From JAAYBQ01 sp035403465 (lineage in GTDB: Bacteria; Spirochaetota; UBA4802; UBA5550): a stretch of 18,539 bases of DNA. The DNA is taken from contig DAONFG010000052.1 in the NCBI GenBank assembly GCA_035403465.1, forward strand, positions 1 to 18,539. Direction: 5' to 3'. This document shows, one piece after another, positions 1 through 6,615 of this stretch (the first letter of the stretch is position 1; each line of letters starts with the position of its first letter). A program made the position numbers and the translations under genes. The notes beneath the pieces are model-generated. The model ran no database searches. It was not told the DNA's origin and was given only the letters and a program-made list of their open reading frames with translations.

Positions 1-2
1 AA

Positions 3-242
3 AGGTTTCACGATTCAGGACACGGGTATTTCCTGAACGACCTTTCAAAAGTGAACTGCCCCGTACTCTTTGCAGGATGCGAACCGCACGAACTTATCCC
101 GGAAATGGAGGAGCGCATTAAAACAATAATACCAATGCTGAAAAAATCCCAGGTGCACATGTACAGGCCTGCCTCATACCCGCTCTTCCTGAGCAAAAAC
201 GGTGAGTTCAGGTCAATGTCGCTTAACTTTCTCATGGATTGA
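3..242 (+). CDS. C-terminal end of a possible alpha/beta-hydrolase-like protein (5' cut by window edge)
   Basis: An open frame runs in from the left edge and stops with TGA at 240-242, leaving 79 visible residues. There is no upstream stop, so this is the 3' part of a longer gene. A GTG at 51 is probably internal, because the residues before it read as normal protein. The segment NCPVLFAGCEPHELIP resembles the beta-strand and acid-loop region near the end of alpha/beta hydrolases. The final stretch, ending FRSMSLNFLMD, resembles their last helix. In that family a catalytic His is expected just before the final helix, but here the position reads ASYPLF, so the protein may be non-catalytic or belong to another family. 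It converges on the NDH-2 gene. The family call is weak; that the frame is coding is fairly likely. Confidence 0.45.
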   Translation, partial: RFHDSGHGYFLNDLSKVNCPVLFAGCEPHELIPEMEERIKTIIPMLKKSQVHMYRPASYPLFLSKNGEFRSMSLNFLMD

Positions 243-260
243 AATAGACATTGCTCTTCC

Positions 261-414
261 GTGGCAGATACATTTTAAAAGCTATCAGCCACGGAGACAC
301 AGAGTACACGGAGGAAGGAAAAAAATAAAAACTTAATTAAAATACCAAATCGTATATTACAGCCTGCCTCAACTTATAATTATTTTATCCTTGTGCTCTG
401 TGCCCTCTGTGGCT
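261..414. repeat. Inverted pair of CACAGAG-type dispersed repeats with a nested hairpin
   Basis: The left arm (about 287-316, plus) begins AGCCACGGAGACACAGAG. The right arm (387-414), read on the minus strand, begins AGCCACAGAGGGCACAGAG. They are diverged copies of one element facing each other across about 70 AT-rich bases. A third copy lies at 18247-18276. A second imperfect hairpin (261-270 with 283-292, one mismatch) shares the outer end of the left arm, so the two structures would compete. The pair lies between two convergent genes and could help stop transcription, although no clean T-run follows. The right arm is inside the 3' end of the NDH-2 gene. Confidence 0.6.
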
Positions 415-1697
415 AATCTTCTTTTTATTTTTTTTATTGGTTTTGATTCAGCGCACGACGGTATGATCATCCGCCCCGACCTTTCAAAGAATATGTAGTC
501 GCCGAACCACCTGATAAGCACAAAAATCTTGTTCCTGAAACCTATGAGAAAAAATATGTGTATTCCCAGCCAGAGAATCCAGGCAGGGAATCCCTTTACT
601 TCAAATGATCTGAACCTGGCAACAGCCGAATTCCGGCCTATTGTAACCATTGCTCCCCTGTCCCGGAATTTAAAATCAAGGGGCTTTTTACCCTTAATCA
701 TGCGCATGATGCTTTTTGCGGCATGCACCCCCTGCTGTGTGGCAACAGGAGCCATCATTGGAAGGGACTTCCCGTCCTGTTCAAAATATGCCATGTCTCC
801 GCATACGAAAACATTTTCAGCATCTTTAAGCTGCATGGTGCGGGCAGCCTCAATCCTGCTGTCGGTCCGTGACGAAAGTTTTTTATCTGCACGGACATCC
901 TCGCCGCTGACACCTGCAGTCCAGAGAATTGTCGCTGCCCTGATCACTGATCCATCAGACAGAACAACAGCACCGGCATCTATGCGCTTTACGGCTGAAC
1001 CGGTCATAACGGTCACACCCTTGCGCTCCAGATTTTTCCTGGTATAAATCGCTGATTTTTCACTGTATCCGGCTATTAGTCTTATCGCGCCATCGATAAG
1101 GATTATCTTCGCAAGCGACAGGTCAAGCCCGGGGAAATCCTTATGCAGCGGCCCCCGCACCAGTTCGGCAAATGCCCCTGCAAATTCAACTCCGGTCGGC
1201 CCGCCTCCGATGACCGCGAATGTCAGGCCTCTCTTTAGCTCTTCTGAATCATGGCAGAGCGAAGCTTTTTCAAAGCAACCCAGTATGTGGTTGCGCAGCT
1301 TAATTGCATCTTCAAGTGTATTCAGGTTAAGAGAATTTTCCCTGGCCCCTTTAATCCCGTAAAAGTTGGGCCTGCTTCCAGTTGCTATCACCAGGTAATC
1401 GTAAGGGACTTCACCCCGGTCTGTTTTTACAAGGTTTCCGGCAGTATTAATACCTGTTATTTCTGCCATAAGGAAACTTATATTTTTTCTTGTACGGAGC
1501 ACTGAACGCACAGGGTAGGCGATATCTGCCGGTTCAAGCTCTGCAGCGCCCACCTGGTAAAGCAGCGGGTAGAATGTATGGTAGTTATTCCTGTCAATTA
1601 TGGTCACAGAGACATCCTGGCCGGCAAATGTACCTGCTGCAAAGAGTCCACCGAATCCGGCGCCGAGTATTACAACCTTTTTAACTTCGCCTGACAT
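369..1697 (-). CDS. ndh: Type II NADH dehydrogenase (NDH-2) family, FAD-dependent
   Basis: The 442-residue protein matches the family that oxidises NADH and passes electrons to membrane quinones without pumping protons. The N-terminal FAD-binding Rossmann motif VILGAGFGGLFAA is at about 9-21. The NADH-binding motif VIGGGPTGVEFAG is at about 162-174. The FAD segment VFVCGDMA is at about 297-304. APVATQQGVHAAKS at about 316-329 corresponds to the quinone-site region. The C-terminus (about 371-405) is the hydrophobic, amphipathic membrane anchor of NDH-2. The last residues (about 428-438, LATEGTEHKDK) are encoded by a dispersed CACAGAG repeat and are probably not native to the family. The ATG overlaps the stop of the TetR gene (TAATG), so the two are co-transcribed. 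Related sulfide:quinone or carotenoid oxidoreductases are less likely given the anchor and motifs. Confidence 0.9.
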   Translation of the reverse strand: MSGEVKKVVILGAGFGGLFAAGTFAGQDVSVTIIDRNNYHTFYPLLYQVGAAELEPADIAYPVRSVLRTRKNISFLMAEITGINTAGNLVKTDRGEVPYDYLVIATGSRPNFYGIKGARENSLNLNTLEDAIKLRNHILGCFEKASLCHDSEELKRGLTFAVIGGGPTGVEFAGAFAELVRGPLHKDFPGLDLSLAKIILIDGAIRLIAGYSEKSAIYTRKNLERKGVTVMTGSAVKRIDAGAVVLSDGSVIRAATILWTAGVSGEDVRADKKLSSRTDSRIEAARTMQLKDAENVFVCGDMAYFEQDGKSLPMMAPVATQQGVHAAKSIMRMIKGKKPLDFKFRDRGAMVTIGRNSAVARFRSFEVKGFPAWILWLGIHIFFLIGFRNKIFVLIRWFGDYIFFERSGRMIIPSCAESKPIKKIKRRLATEGTEHKDKIIIS

Positions 1698-2314
1698 TAT
1701 TTTTCAGTATTCTCCCTGTTAAGAAGTGTAATGAAAAGCCCGGCAAGACGTTTCATATGGGCAACGCCCTCTTCCCTTGACCTGCCCGGGTACTTTCCGA
1801 AAGTAAAAACAATCCCGTTGAGCACAGAAAAGATCAGGTGAGTCATTAGCCTCAGATCTTTTGCGCCGGTCTCCCTTGACAGTATCCTGTCAAAAATACT
1901 GAACAGTTCCCGTGAGACCTCTTTGAGCTGATCGATAGATTCCTGTGTCCTGAACTTGCCGTCCATGACACAGTGCTGAACAATGCGCATGTAATCGTAG
2001 TTGTCGATCATCTCCTCCATGTAGCGCACAGCAACCTTGTCAAGTGTATCGTTGCCGGAATTAATCATTTCATTCATAATCGATACTGCGCGTTCATAAC
2101 CGCGCAGAGAAACCTCAACGTAAAGCGATTCCTTGTCAGGGAAGTATGTATAGATCGACCCCGGAGAGATACCCACCTCCTTTGCAAGGTCACGCATATT
2201 CACGTCATCAAAGGGCTTCTGGGAAAAAATCTTTTCAGCCACATCAAGTATGAGATTTTTTCTCTGCAGTTTCTCCTGTTCTTTAAGGTCTGTAAAGCGT
2301 CCTGGTTCGGTCAT
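1697..2314 (-). CDS. TetR/AcrR-family transcriptional repressor
   Basis: The 205-residue protein has the TetR layout: an N-terminal helix (LILDVAEKIFSQKPF, about 21-35), then a helix-turn-helix (about 39-58) containing NMRDLAKEVGISPGSIYTYF and followed by PDKESLYVEV. A helical ligand-binding and dimerisation domain fills the rest. The ligand cannot be told from sequence. The ATG at 2314 has AAAGG about 6 bases upstream. Its stop codon shares one base with the NDH-2 start, so it very likely regulates that gene and itself. It may also control the divergent metallo-beta-lactamase gene, since operator-like palindromes sit in the shared gap. Confidence 0.93.
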   Translation of the reverse strand: MTEPGRFTDLKEQEKLQRKNLILDVAEKIFSQKPFDDVNMRDLAKEVGISPGSIYTYFPDKESLYVEVSLRGYERAVSIMNEMINSGNDTLDKVAVRYMEEMIDNYDYMRIVQHCVMDGKFRTQESIDQLKEVSRELFSIFDRILSRETGAKDLRLMTHLIFSVLNGIVFTFGKYPGRSREEGVAHMKRLAGLFITLLNRENTEK

Positions 2315-2345
2315 TTCATGCCTTTATGTTATAAATCCCGGTTTT

Positions 2346-2374
2346 AATATGAATTTAAGTGATTATTCAGTCAA
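2346..2374 (-). promoter_or_regulatory. Candidate sigma70 promoter for tetR-ndh
   Basis: On the minus strand, TTGACT (2374-2369) is separated by 17 bases from CATATT (2351-2346). The hexamers match the sigma70 consensus at 5/6 and 4/6. Transcription would start about 25 bases before the tetR ATG. The -35 overlaps the edge of the palindrome at 2373-2390, as expected for autorepression. Confidence 0.5.
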
Positions 2375-2390
2375 TTCAAGCTGCTGAATT
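2373..2390. promoter_or_regulatory. Operator-like palindrome between tetR and the MBL gene
   Basis: AATTCA (2373-2378) and TGAATT (2385-2390) are exact inverted 6-base arms around 6 bases, 18 bp in all, abutting the tetR -35. The size and place fit a TetR-family operator. A second palindrome, TTATTTAA and TTAAATAA with a 4-base loop (2468-2487), lies just upstream of the opposite -35, but the region is so AT-rich that chance is a real alternative. Assignment to this regulator is inference from position. Confidence 0.35.
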
Positions 2391-2490
2391 CTGTTTTATT
2401 TGATATTAATCCTTATAAAATCATTCTTTACATGAATAATTGCAAGAAAAATTACTTTTAAAAAAGTTTATTTAATTTATTAAATAATAT

Positions 2491-2519
2491 TTGACTTTTT
2501 AAACGTTCGTCATTATGTT
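2491..2519 (+). promoter_or_regulatory. Candidate sigma70 promoter for the MBL-fold gene
   Basis: TTGACT (2491-2496), a 17-base spacer and TATGTT (2514-2519) match the consensus at 5/6 and 4/6. Transcription would start near 2526. The ATG at 2515 is then inside the -10 box, which argues that translation starts at the next in-frame ATG, at 2563. Confidence 0.5.
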
Positions 2520-2562
2520 AAACATTGTTCAGTGCAAAATACAAGGTTTAACAGGTGCCATT

Positions 2563-3348
2563 ATGAAAATTCACCAGATTAAAGGATATATAAACACACT
2601 ATACATTGCAGAATATGCTCATGGTCTTCTTCTCATGGACGGAGCATCCCCTGCTGACATCGAGGTGATTGAATACTTCTGCAAAGTTACACTGAAACGC
2701 CCTGTTTCGGATATAAAACTTGCAGTGGTGACACACATGCATCCAGACCATTCAGGCTGCGCCCCGATTCTGCGTAAAAAATACGGCACAAAAATTGCCG
2801 CGTACAAAAATATCGATAAATGGTACTCGGGACCCACGGGCTGGGTGCAGCATAAGCTTGACTGTCTCATGGCGCAGCTTGTCGCTTCCAGGCAGAAAAC
2901 AAAGATCCGCCGCGTATTCAGCCGGCGCATAACAAAGCCCGATTACCTTCTCGATGATATGGCCCTTCTTCCGTTTTTCCCGGACTGGACTGGAATATAC
3001 ACACCAGGTCACACCTCGCATGACCTCGCAATCTATAACCGCAAAAAAAAGATACTCTACTGCGGCGACAGCATTGTTGAAGTCAAAGGTAAATTCAACC
3101 TGCCGCTTCCTGTAATCTTTAAAAACATGATGGGGGATTCGTATCGTAAACTGGGGTCATTTGAATGTGAAACTATAATACCGGCGCACGGGAACATCAT
3201 ACATACATCTGAATGTGGAAAGTTATTTAATGATATGGAAAAACTGCTTGAAGCACCTCCCAATAAGCTGAGGCGGAGAGTTCACTATTTTTCCGTATGG
3301 TCCCCTGTTATATGGAAACCTGCAGTGCGAAGGCTGCTGTTTTTTTAA
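2563..3348 (+). CDS. Metallo-beta-lactamase-fold hydrolase
   Basis: The 261-residue protein has the full set of metal-binding motifs of the MBL superfamily. THMHPDH is at about 57-63 (H58, H60, D62, H63), TPGHTSHD at about 147-154 (H150), YCGDS at 166-170 (D169) and IPAHGN at about 206-211 (H209). The binuclear metal site therefore looks intact. The middle (about 85-145) is a basic helical insertion, and there is no extra C-terminal domain of the glyoxalase II or flavodoxin kind. The substrate is unknown. I chose the ATG at 2563 because AGGTG lies 5 bases upstream and the candidate -10 box overlaps the earlier ATG at 2515. It is divergent from tetR-ndh and may be in the same regulon. Confidence 0.88.
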   Translation: MKIHQIKGYINTLYIAEYAHGLLLMDGASPADIEVIEYFCKVTLKRPVSDIKLAVVTHMHPDHSGCAPILRKKYGTKIAAYKNIDKWYSGPTGWVQHKLDCLMAQLVASRQKTKIRRVFSRRITKPDYLLDDMALLPFFPDWTGIYTPGHTSHDLAIYNRKKKILYCGDSIVEVKGKFNLPLPVIFKNMMGDSYRKLGSFECETIIPAHGNIIHTSECGKLFNDMEKLLEAPPNKLRRRVHYFSVWSPVIWKPAVRRLLFF

Positions 3349-3485
3349 AATTAAGTATTATTTACCGGCATATAATTGTTCTAAAACCTTTATCATTCTG
3401 CCTGGCCTGGCAGCAGAGAGTTATAATTCCGATAATGCGCCGGAGAAAATGCGGGATTTAATACAGGTTGCGGTCAGGACGCCTG

Positions 3486-3533
3486 CATGAATCTGAAAAG
3501 AGCGGTTTTTGCACCGCTCTTTTCAGATTCATG
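3486..3533. terminator. Bidirectional terminator with perfect 20-bp arms between MBL gene and ftsZ
   Basis: Two perfectly complementary 20-base arms (3486-3505 and 3514-3533) flank the 8-base loop TTTTTGCA. The inner part, GAGCGG and CCGCTC followed by TTTT, gives a GC-rich stem with a short T-run on either strand. It sits between the convergent MBL gene and ftsZ, about 10 bases past the ftsZ stop, so it likely ends transcription from both sides. Confidence 0.8.
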
Positions 3534-3543
3534 ATAAAAAAAT

Positions 3544-4716
3544 TTATTCGCTCATCCTGCGTAAAAATGCAGGTATGTCAAGGTCCTCGTTCTGGAAGTT
3601 GCTCTTCTTCCTCCCCTCATAGTCAAGGGTGAATGTCCTCTTTGCAGCAGGTACTCCCTGTTTCTGCATGTCCTGCCTGCCGTCAATAAGTGTAAGGGAT
3701 GTTCCGGTTGGCGTTGAGGCCTCCCTTGGTTTAACCGGGCTTGATGTGAGCATATTCTTCTTACGGTCAAAACCGGTTGCTATTACAGTGATCCTCACCT
3801 TTTCGTCAAGCGCAGGATCAACAGTGGTGCCGAATATTATATTCGCGTCTGGATCAACCTGACGTGTGATTTCACTTGTCACTTCGTGAACTTCATGGAG
3901 CGAAAGGTCATTGCCGCCTGCGATGTTTATAAGTACAGCCTTCGCTCCCTCAATGCTTGTCTCCTCAAGGAGCGGGCTCTTGATAGCCATGTGTGTTGCG
4001 TCGATAGCCTTGTTCTCGCCCGTCCCGATGCCCACACCCATGAGCGCATCACCAGTCTCTTTCATAACAGTGCGTACATCGGCAAAGTCAACATTCACAA
4101 GGCCTGTAACCATAATAAGATCGGCAATTCCCTGTACTCCCTGCCTTAATATATCATCCGCAAGTTTAAATGCATCTTCGATCGGTGTTTTTCTGTCTAT
4201 GATTTTGAGAAGAAGGTCATTGGGGATTGTAATTAATGTATCAACATGTTCCCTGAGATTACGGATACCCTCTTCAGCCTGGGTCTGCCTGCGCTTACCC
4301 TCGACCTTGAAGGGCTTGGTCACCACCCCGACTACGAGTGCCCCCTCCGCCTTTGCTATTTCGGCGACAACAGGCGCTGCCCCTGTGCCTGTCCCGCCGC
4401 CCATACCTGAAGTGATAAAGACCATGTCGGCACCCTTAAGAGCCTTTGTGATCTTGTCCCTGTCCTCGTTCGCAGCTTCACGTCCGACCTCCGGGTTCGC
4501 CCCGGCTCCCAGTCCCCTGGTCAGCTTGGTACCCAGCTGTATCTTCTCCTGGGCCAGGCTGTCTCCCAGCTGCTGGGCATCGGTATTGGCAACAATGAAT
4601 TCAACCCCTTCCATTCCTGTAGCAATCATCCTGTTAACGGCATTGGTTCCCGCTCCCCCAACTCCGATAACCTTGATTATTGTGGTTAATGGTTTATCCT
4701 CTTCAAGTTTGAACAT
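3544..4716 (-). CDS. ftsZ: Cell division protein FtsZ
   Basis: The 390-residue tubulin-like GTPase polymerises into the Z-ring and recruits the divisome. The nucleotide-binding GVGGAGTNAVNRM is at about 18-30. The tubulin signature GGGTGTGAAP is at about 107-116. The T7 synergy loop NVDFADV (208-214) completes the GTPase site of the adjacent subunit. A variable linker (about 320-377) precedes the conserved tail DLDIPAFLRR (378-387), which binds FtsA. Length is normal for the family. The ATG has GGAGGG 3 bases upstream, a short but clear spacing. Unlike the rest of the cluster it is not coupled to its upstream neighbour: 656 bases separate it from ftsA, and it has its own candidate promoter. 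Confidence 0.99.
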   Translation of the reverse strand: MFKLEEDKPLTTIIKVIGVGGAGTNAVNRMIATGMEGVEFIVANTDAQQLGDSLAQEKIQLGTKLTRGLGAGANPEVGREAANEDRDKITKALKGADMVFITSGMGGGTGTGAAPVVAEIAKAEGALVVGVVTKPFKVEGKRRQTQAEEGIRNLREHVDTLITIPNDLLLKIIDRKTPIEDAFKLADDILRQGVQGIADLIMVTGLVNVDFADVRTVMKETGDALMGVGIGTGENKAIDATHMAIKSPLLEETSIEGAKAVLINIAGGNDLSLHEVHEVTSEITRQVDPDANIIFGTTVDPALDEKVRITVIATGFDRKKNMLTSSPVKPREASTPTGTSLTLIDGRQDMQKQGVPAAKRTFTLDYEGRKKSNFQNEDLDIPAFLRRMSE

Positions 4717-4758
4717 GTACCCTCCAGGTTAAGCTGTATATGTGTGATACGCGAACGT

Positions 4759-4786
4759 ATTATGTCTCATTACGAAACGGTATTAA
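4759..4786 (-). promoter_or_regulatory. Candidate promoter for ftsZ
   Basis: On the minus strand, TTAATA (4786-4781), a 16-base spacer and CATAAT (4764-4759) match the sigma70 consensus at 4/6 and 5/6. The leader would be about 35 bases, ending in the GGAGGG ribosome site. Its need is suggested by the terminator-like structure after ftsA. The region is AT-rich, so chance matches are possible. Confidence 0.4.
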
Positions 4787-4911
4787 TTAATTAAAATAGT
4801 ATTAATCCATGTGATATCTAATAAACTATTTATATCTAAAACATTAATTTCATTTGTCAAATCGTTTTTGTTTTTCTGCATTAATAATAGAAAAAAACTG
4901 CGTTTTTTGAT

Positions 4912-5110
4912 GCAAAACTGCTGTTTTGCGATCTCCCGGAGCCCCTGCGGGGCTTTTTCGGGGCTTCGCCCCATGCCCCTGAGATGATGCTCTGACCCCC
5001 TGCTTGTGTCGCAACAATTCTTAAAAATCATGCCCTATTCGGGGGTTAGGGGGAAGTGCAAAACTGCTGTTTTGCGATTGCAGGGTGACCCTGCGGGGCC
5101 TTTTCGGGCC
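4912..5110. repeat. Two structured repeat units in the ftsA-ftsZ spacer
   Basis: Unit A (4912-4964) and unit B (5058-5110) each start with the same 21-base hairpin, GCAAAACTGCTGTTTTGCGAT. Then come 11 unrelated bases, then the identical CCTGCGGGGC, then TTTTCGGG with small differences. In unit A this makes a terminator-like stem, GCCCC/GGGGC followed by TTTTT (4941-4958), directly followed by a second stem (4960-4972). A partial third copy, TTTTTGATGCAAAACCGCTG (5182-5201), matches the 5' flank of unit A (4904-4923) at 19 of 20 bases. I see no coding sequence here. Confidence 0.7.
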
Positions 5111-5202
5111 GGCTTTATTTAAGCATCCTTCTTAGTGCCGGCAGGCTGACTTCCTGTCAGCACGGCTCGTCCGGTACCCCATTTTTGATGCAAAACCGCT
5201 GC

Positions 5203-5247
5203 CCCCCTTTAACAAAGGGGGATGTCGCAATTGCGACAGGGGGATTT
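5203..5247 (+). repeat. REP-like three-arm palindromic element, copy 1
   Basis: A 19-base palindrome (5203-5221, CCCCCTTT and AAAGGGGG arms) is followed by one base, a perfect 16-base palindrome TGTCGCAATTGCGACA (5223-5238), then GGGGG and ATTT. The 5' CCCCC can pair with either of two GGGGG arms. The same architecture occurs inverted at 5297-5337. The sequence resembles widespread environmental REP-like palindromes, but I cannot confirm the family here. Confidence 0.65.
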
Positions 5248-5292
5248 AGAATTCATGCTGCAGCAGGGTATCGCAAACACTGCCTGTTTCAT

Positions 5293-5337
5293 AAAAAAAT
5301 CCTCCGGCCTGACGGCCACCTCCTTTATTAAAGGAGG
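5293..5337 (-). terminator. REP-like element copy 2, candidate terminator after ftsA
   Basis: Read on the minus strand after the ftsA stop, this has a 19-base palindrome (5337-5319, CCTCCTTT and AAAGGAGG arms) and then a GGCC-GTCA-GGCC hairpin (5317-5306). After these come GGAGG, A and seven T. The 5' CCTCC can pair with the last GGAGG directly before the T-run, giving an intrinsic-terminator shape in the right direction to end transcription from the dcw operon 36 bases after ftsA. It shares its layout with the inverted copy at 5203-5247. Confidence 0.5.
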
Positions 5338-5372
5338 CATCTCCACTCTGCCCCTGATACTGTATATGACCG

Positions 5373-6596
5373 TTAAAAGTATTCCTCAAGTATCTTTTTA
5401 ACCTTTGATATGAGGCCGGGTTTGGTACTCCCGAATCTGCCCTGCCCCCTGAACCTGTTCATCCTTACTCCATACTTGAGCAGGCCCACACCGTTTGCAT
5501 ACTGTGGAGTTGCGACAACATCCTTCAGCCCTGCTATGTCTCCCGGGATCCCTATACGTACGGGCATGTTGAATACACGCTCGGCAGCCTCGACAGAACC
5601 ATCCAGCATGCTGCCGCCCCCTGTAAGGACTATGCCTGCTGCAAGCATATCTTTCTTCCCGCTCTTCACAAGCTCGTGGTCGATCATCTCCATGATCTCG
5701 CTGACACGGGGTTGTATGATCTGGGTCAGCTCCTGCCTGAACAGCCTGCGCGGAGCCCGTCCTCCGACAGAGGGGACTTCAACCATTTCGGCAGAATCCA
5801 CAAGGCTGAGGTCTGCACACCCGAACTTCTTCTTGATCATCTCTGCAGATTCAATAGATGTGCGCAAACCGATCGATATATCGTTCGTAACATGAATACT
5901 GCCCACAGGTAAAACAGCAGAGTAAGCCACTCCGCCCTCCATGTATACAACCATGTCAGTGGTTCCGCCTCCCAGGTCTATAAGCGCGACCCCGAGTTCC
6001 CTTTCATCCTTTGCCAGTACCGCGTCTGCTGATGCAAGGGGATTGAAGATAATGTCCCTGTGCTGCAGCCCGGACTTGGCCACAGCCTTTATCATGTTCT
6101 GTATGCTTGTTGTAGCTGCCGTGATTATATGGACCTCTGCCTCAAGACGCACCCCGCTCATGCCGACCGGGTCCTTTATCCCGGACTGGTCATCAACGGT
6201 AAACTCCTTGGAGAGCACATGCATGATCTCCCTGTCAACGGGTATGACGATTGCCTGGGCTGCCTCGATTACGCGCTTAACCTCCAGGCTGCTGATAGTC
6301 CTGTTCCTGTTCGCGATCGCTACAACACCCTTGGAATTTTCGCCCTTTATATGCTGGCCGCTGATCCCCACGTAAACGCTGGTCACATCGTACCCGGCCA
6401 TGAGCTCGGCATCCTCGATTGCCTTGACAATTGATGCTGCTGTATTGTCTATATTGACTATAACTCCGTTTTTCATTCCAGTGGAGGGGGCAACTCCCAC
6501 ACCCGCGACCTCAACCTGGTTGTTCTCGTTAAGAAAACCGATCACGGCACATGTTTTTGTAGTTCCTATATCAAGCCCGACTATAATGTCTTCCAT
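5373..6596 (-). CDS. ftsA: Cell division protein FtsA
   Basis: The 407-residue actin-like protein tethers FtsZ to the inner membrane and signals to the late divisome. The ATP-binding phosphate-1 loop DIGTTKTCAV is at about 9-18. The SHS2 (1C) subdomain spans roughly 84-165. Phosphate-2, ALIDLGGGTTDM, is at about 204-215, and the adenosine motif GIVLTGGGSMLDG at about 321-333. The C-terminal amphipathic membrane-targeting helix is LISKVKKILEEYF, after a short linker. Length matches the family. The ATG lies 19 bases after the ftsQ stop and is preceded by GGGGGA. It is the last gene of the tightly packed part of the cluster. Confidence 0.98.
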   Translation of the reverse strand: MEDIIVGLDIGTTKTCAVIGFLNENNQVEVAGVGVAPSTGMKNGVIVNIDNTAASIVKAIEDAELMAGYDVTSVYVGISGQHIKGENSKGVVAIANRNRTISSLEVKRVIEAAQAIVIPVDREIMHVLSKEFTVDDQSGIKDPVGMSGVRLEAEVHIITAATTSIQNMIKAVAKSGLQHRDIIFNPLASADAVLAKDERELGVALIDLGGGTTDMVVYMEGGVAYSAVLPVGSIHVTNDISIGLRTSIESAEMIKKKFGCADLSLVDSAEMVEVPSVGGRAPRRLFRQELTQIIQPRVSEIMEMIDHELVKSGKKDMLAAGIVLTGGGSMLDGSVEAAERVFNMPVRIGIPGDIAGLKDVVATPQYANGVGLLKYGVRMNRFRGQGRFGSTKPGLISKVKKILEEYF

Positions 6597-6615
6597 TCAC
6601 CATTCCCCCGCACTT

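Noticed and set aside
2468..2487. AT-only palindrome as a definite TetR operator
   Set aside because: The surrounding sequence is nearly all A and T, so an 8-base-arm match is weak evidence; mentioned only as a possibility.
2515..2562. Upstream ATG for the MBL-fold gene
   Set aside because: It overlaps the predicted -10 box and lacks a ribosome site; the ATG at 2563 has AGGTG at 5 bases.
3911..4732. Plus-strand 273-residue open frame opposite ftsZ
   Set aside because: It is the antisense shadow of a clearly coding ftsZ, rich in Ser, Pro and Ala with no family signature.
4941..4958. Plus-strand intrinsic terminator (GCCCC/GGGGC followed by TTTTT)
   Set aside because: No plus-strand gene ends nearby, and the sequence is part of a repeated unit, so it is listed as a repeat.
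4783..5031. Minus-strand 82-residue open frame in the ftsA-ftsZ spacer
   Set aside because: Half of it runs through the structured repeat unit A and the rest is AT-rich. It has no recognisable motif or good ribosome site.
5182..5251. Possible CRISPR-like repetition in the spacer
   Set aside because: Copies are few, unevenly spaced and partly inverted, with no cas genes in the window.
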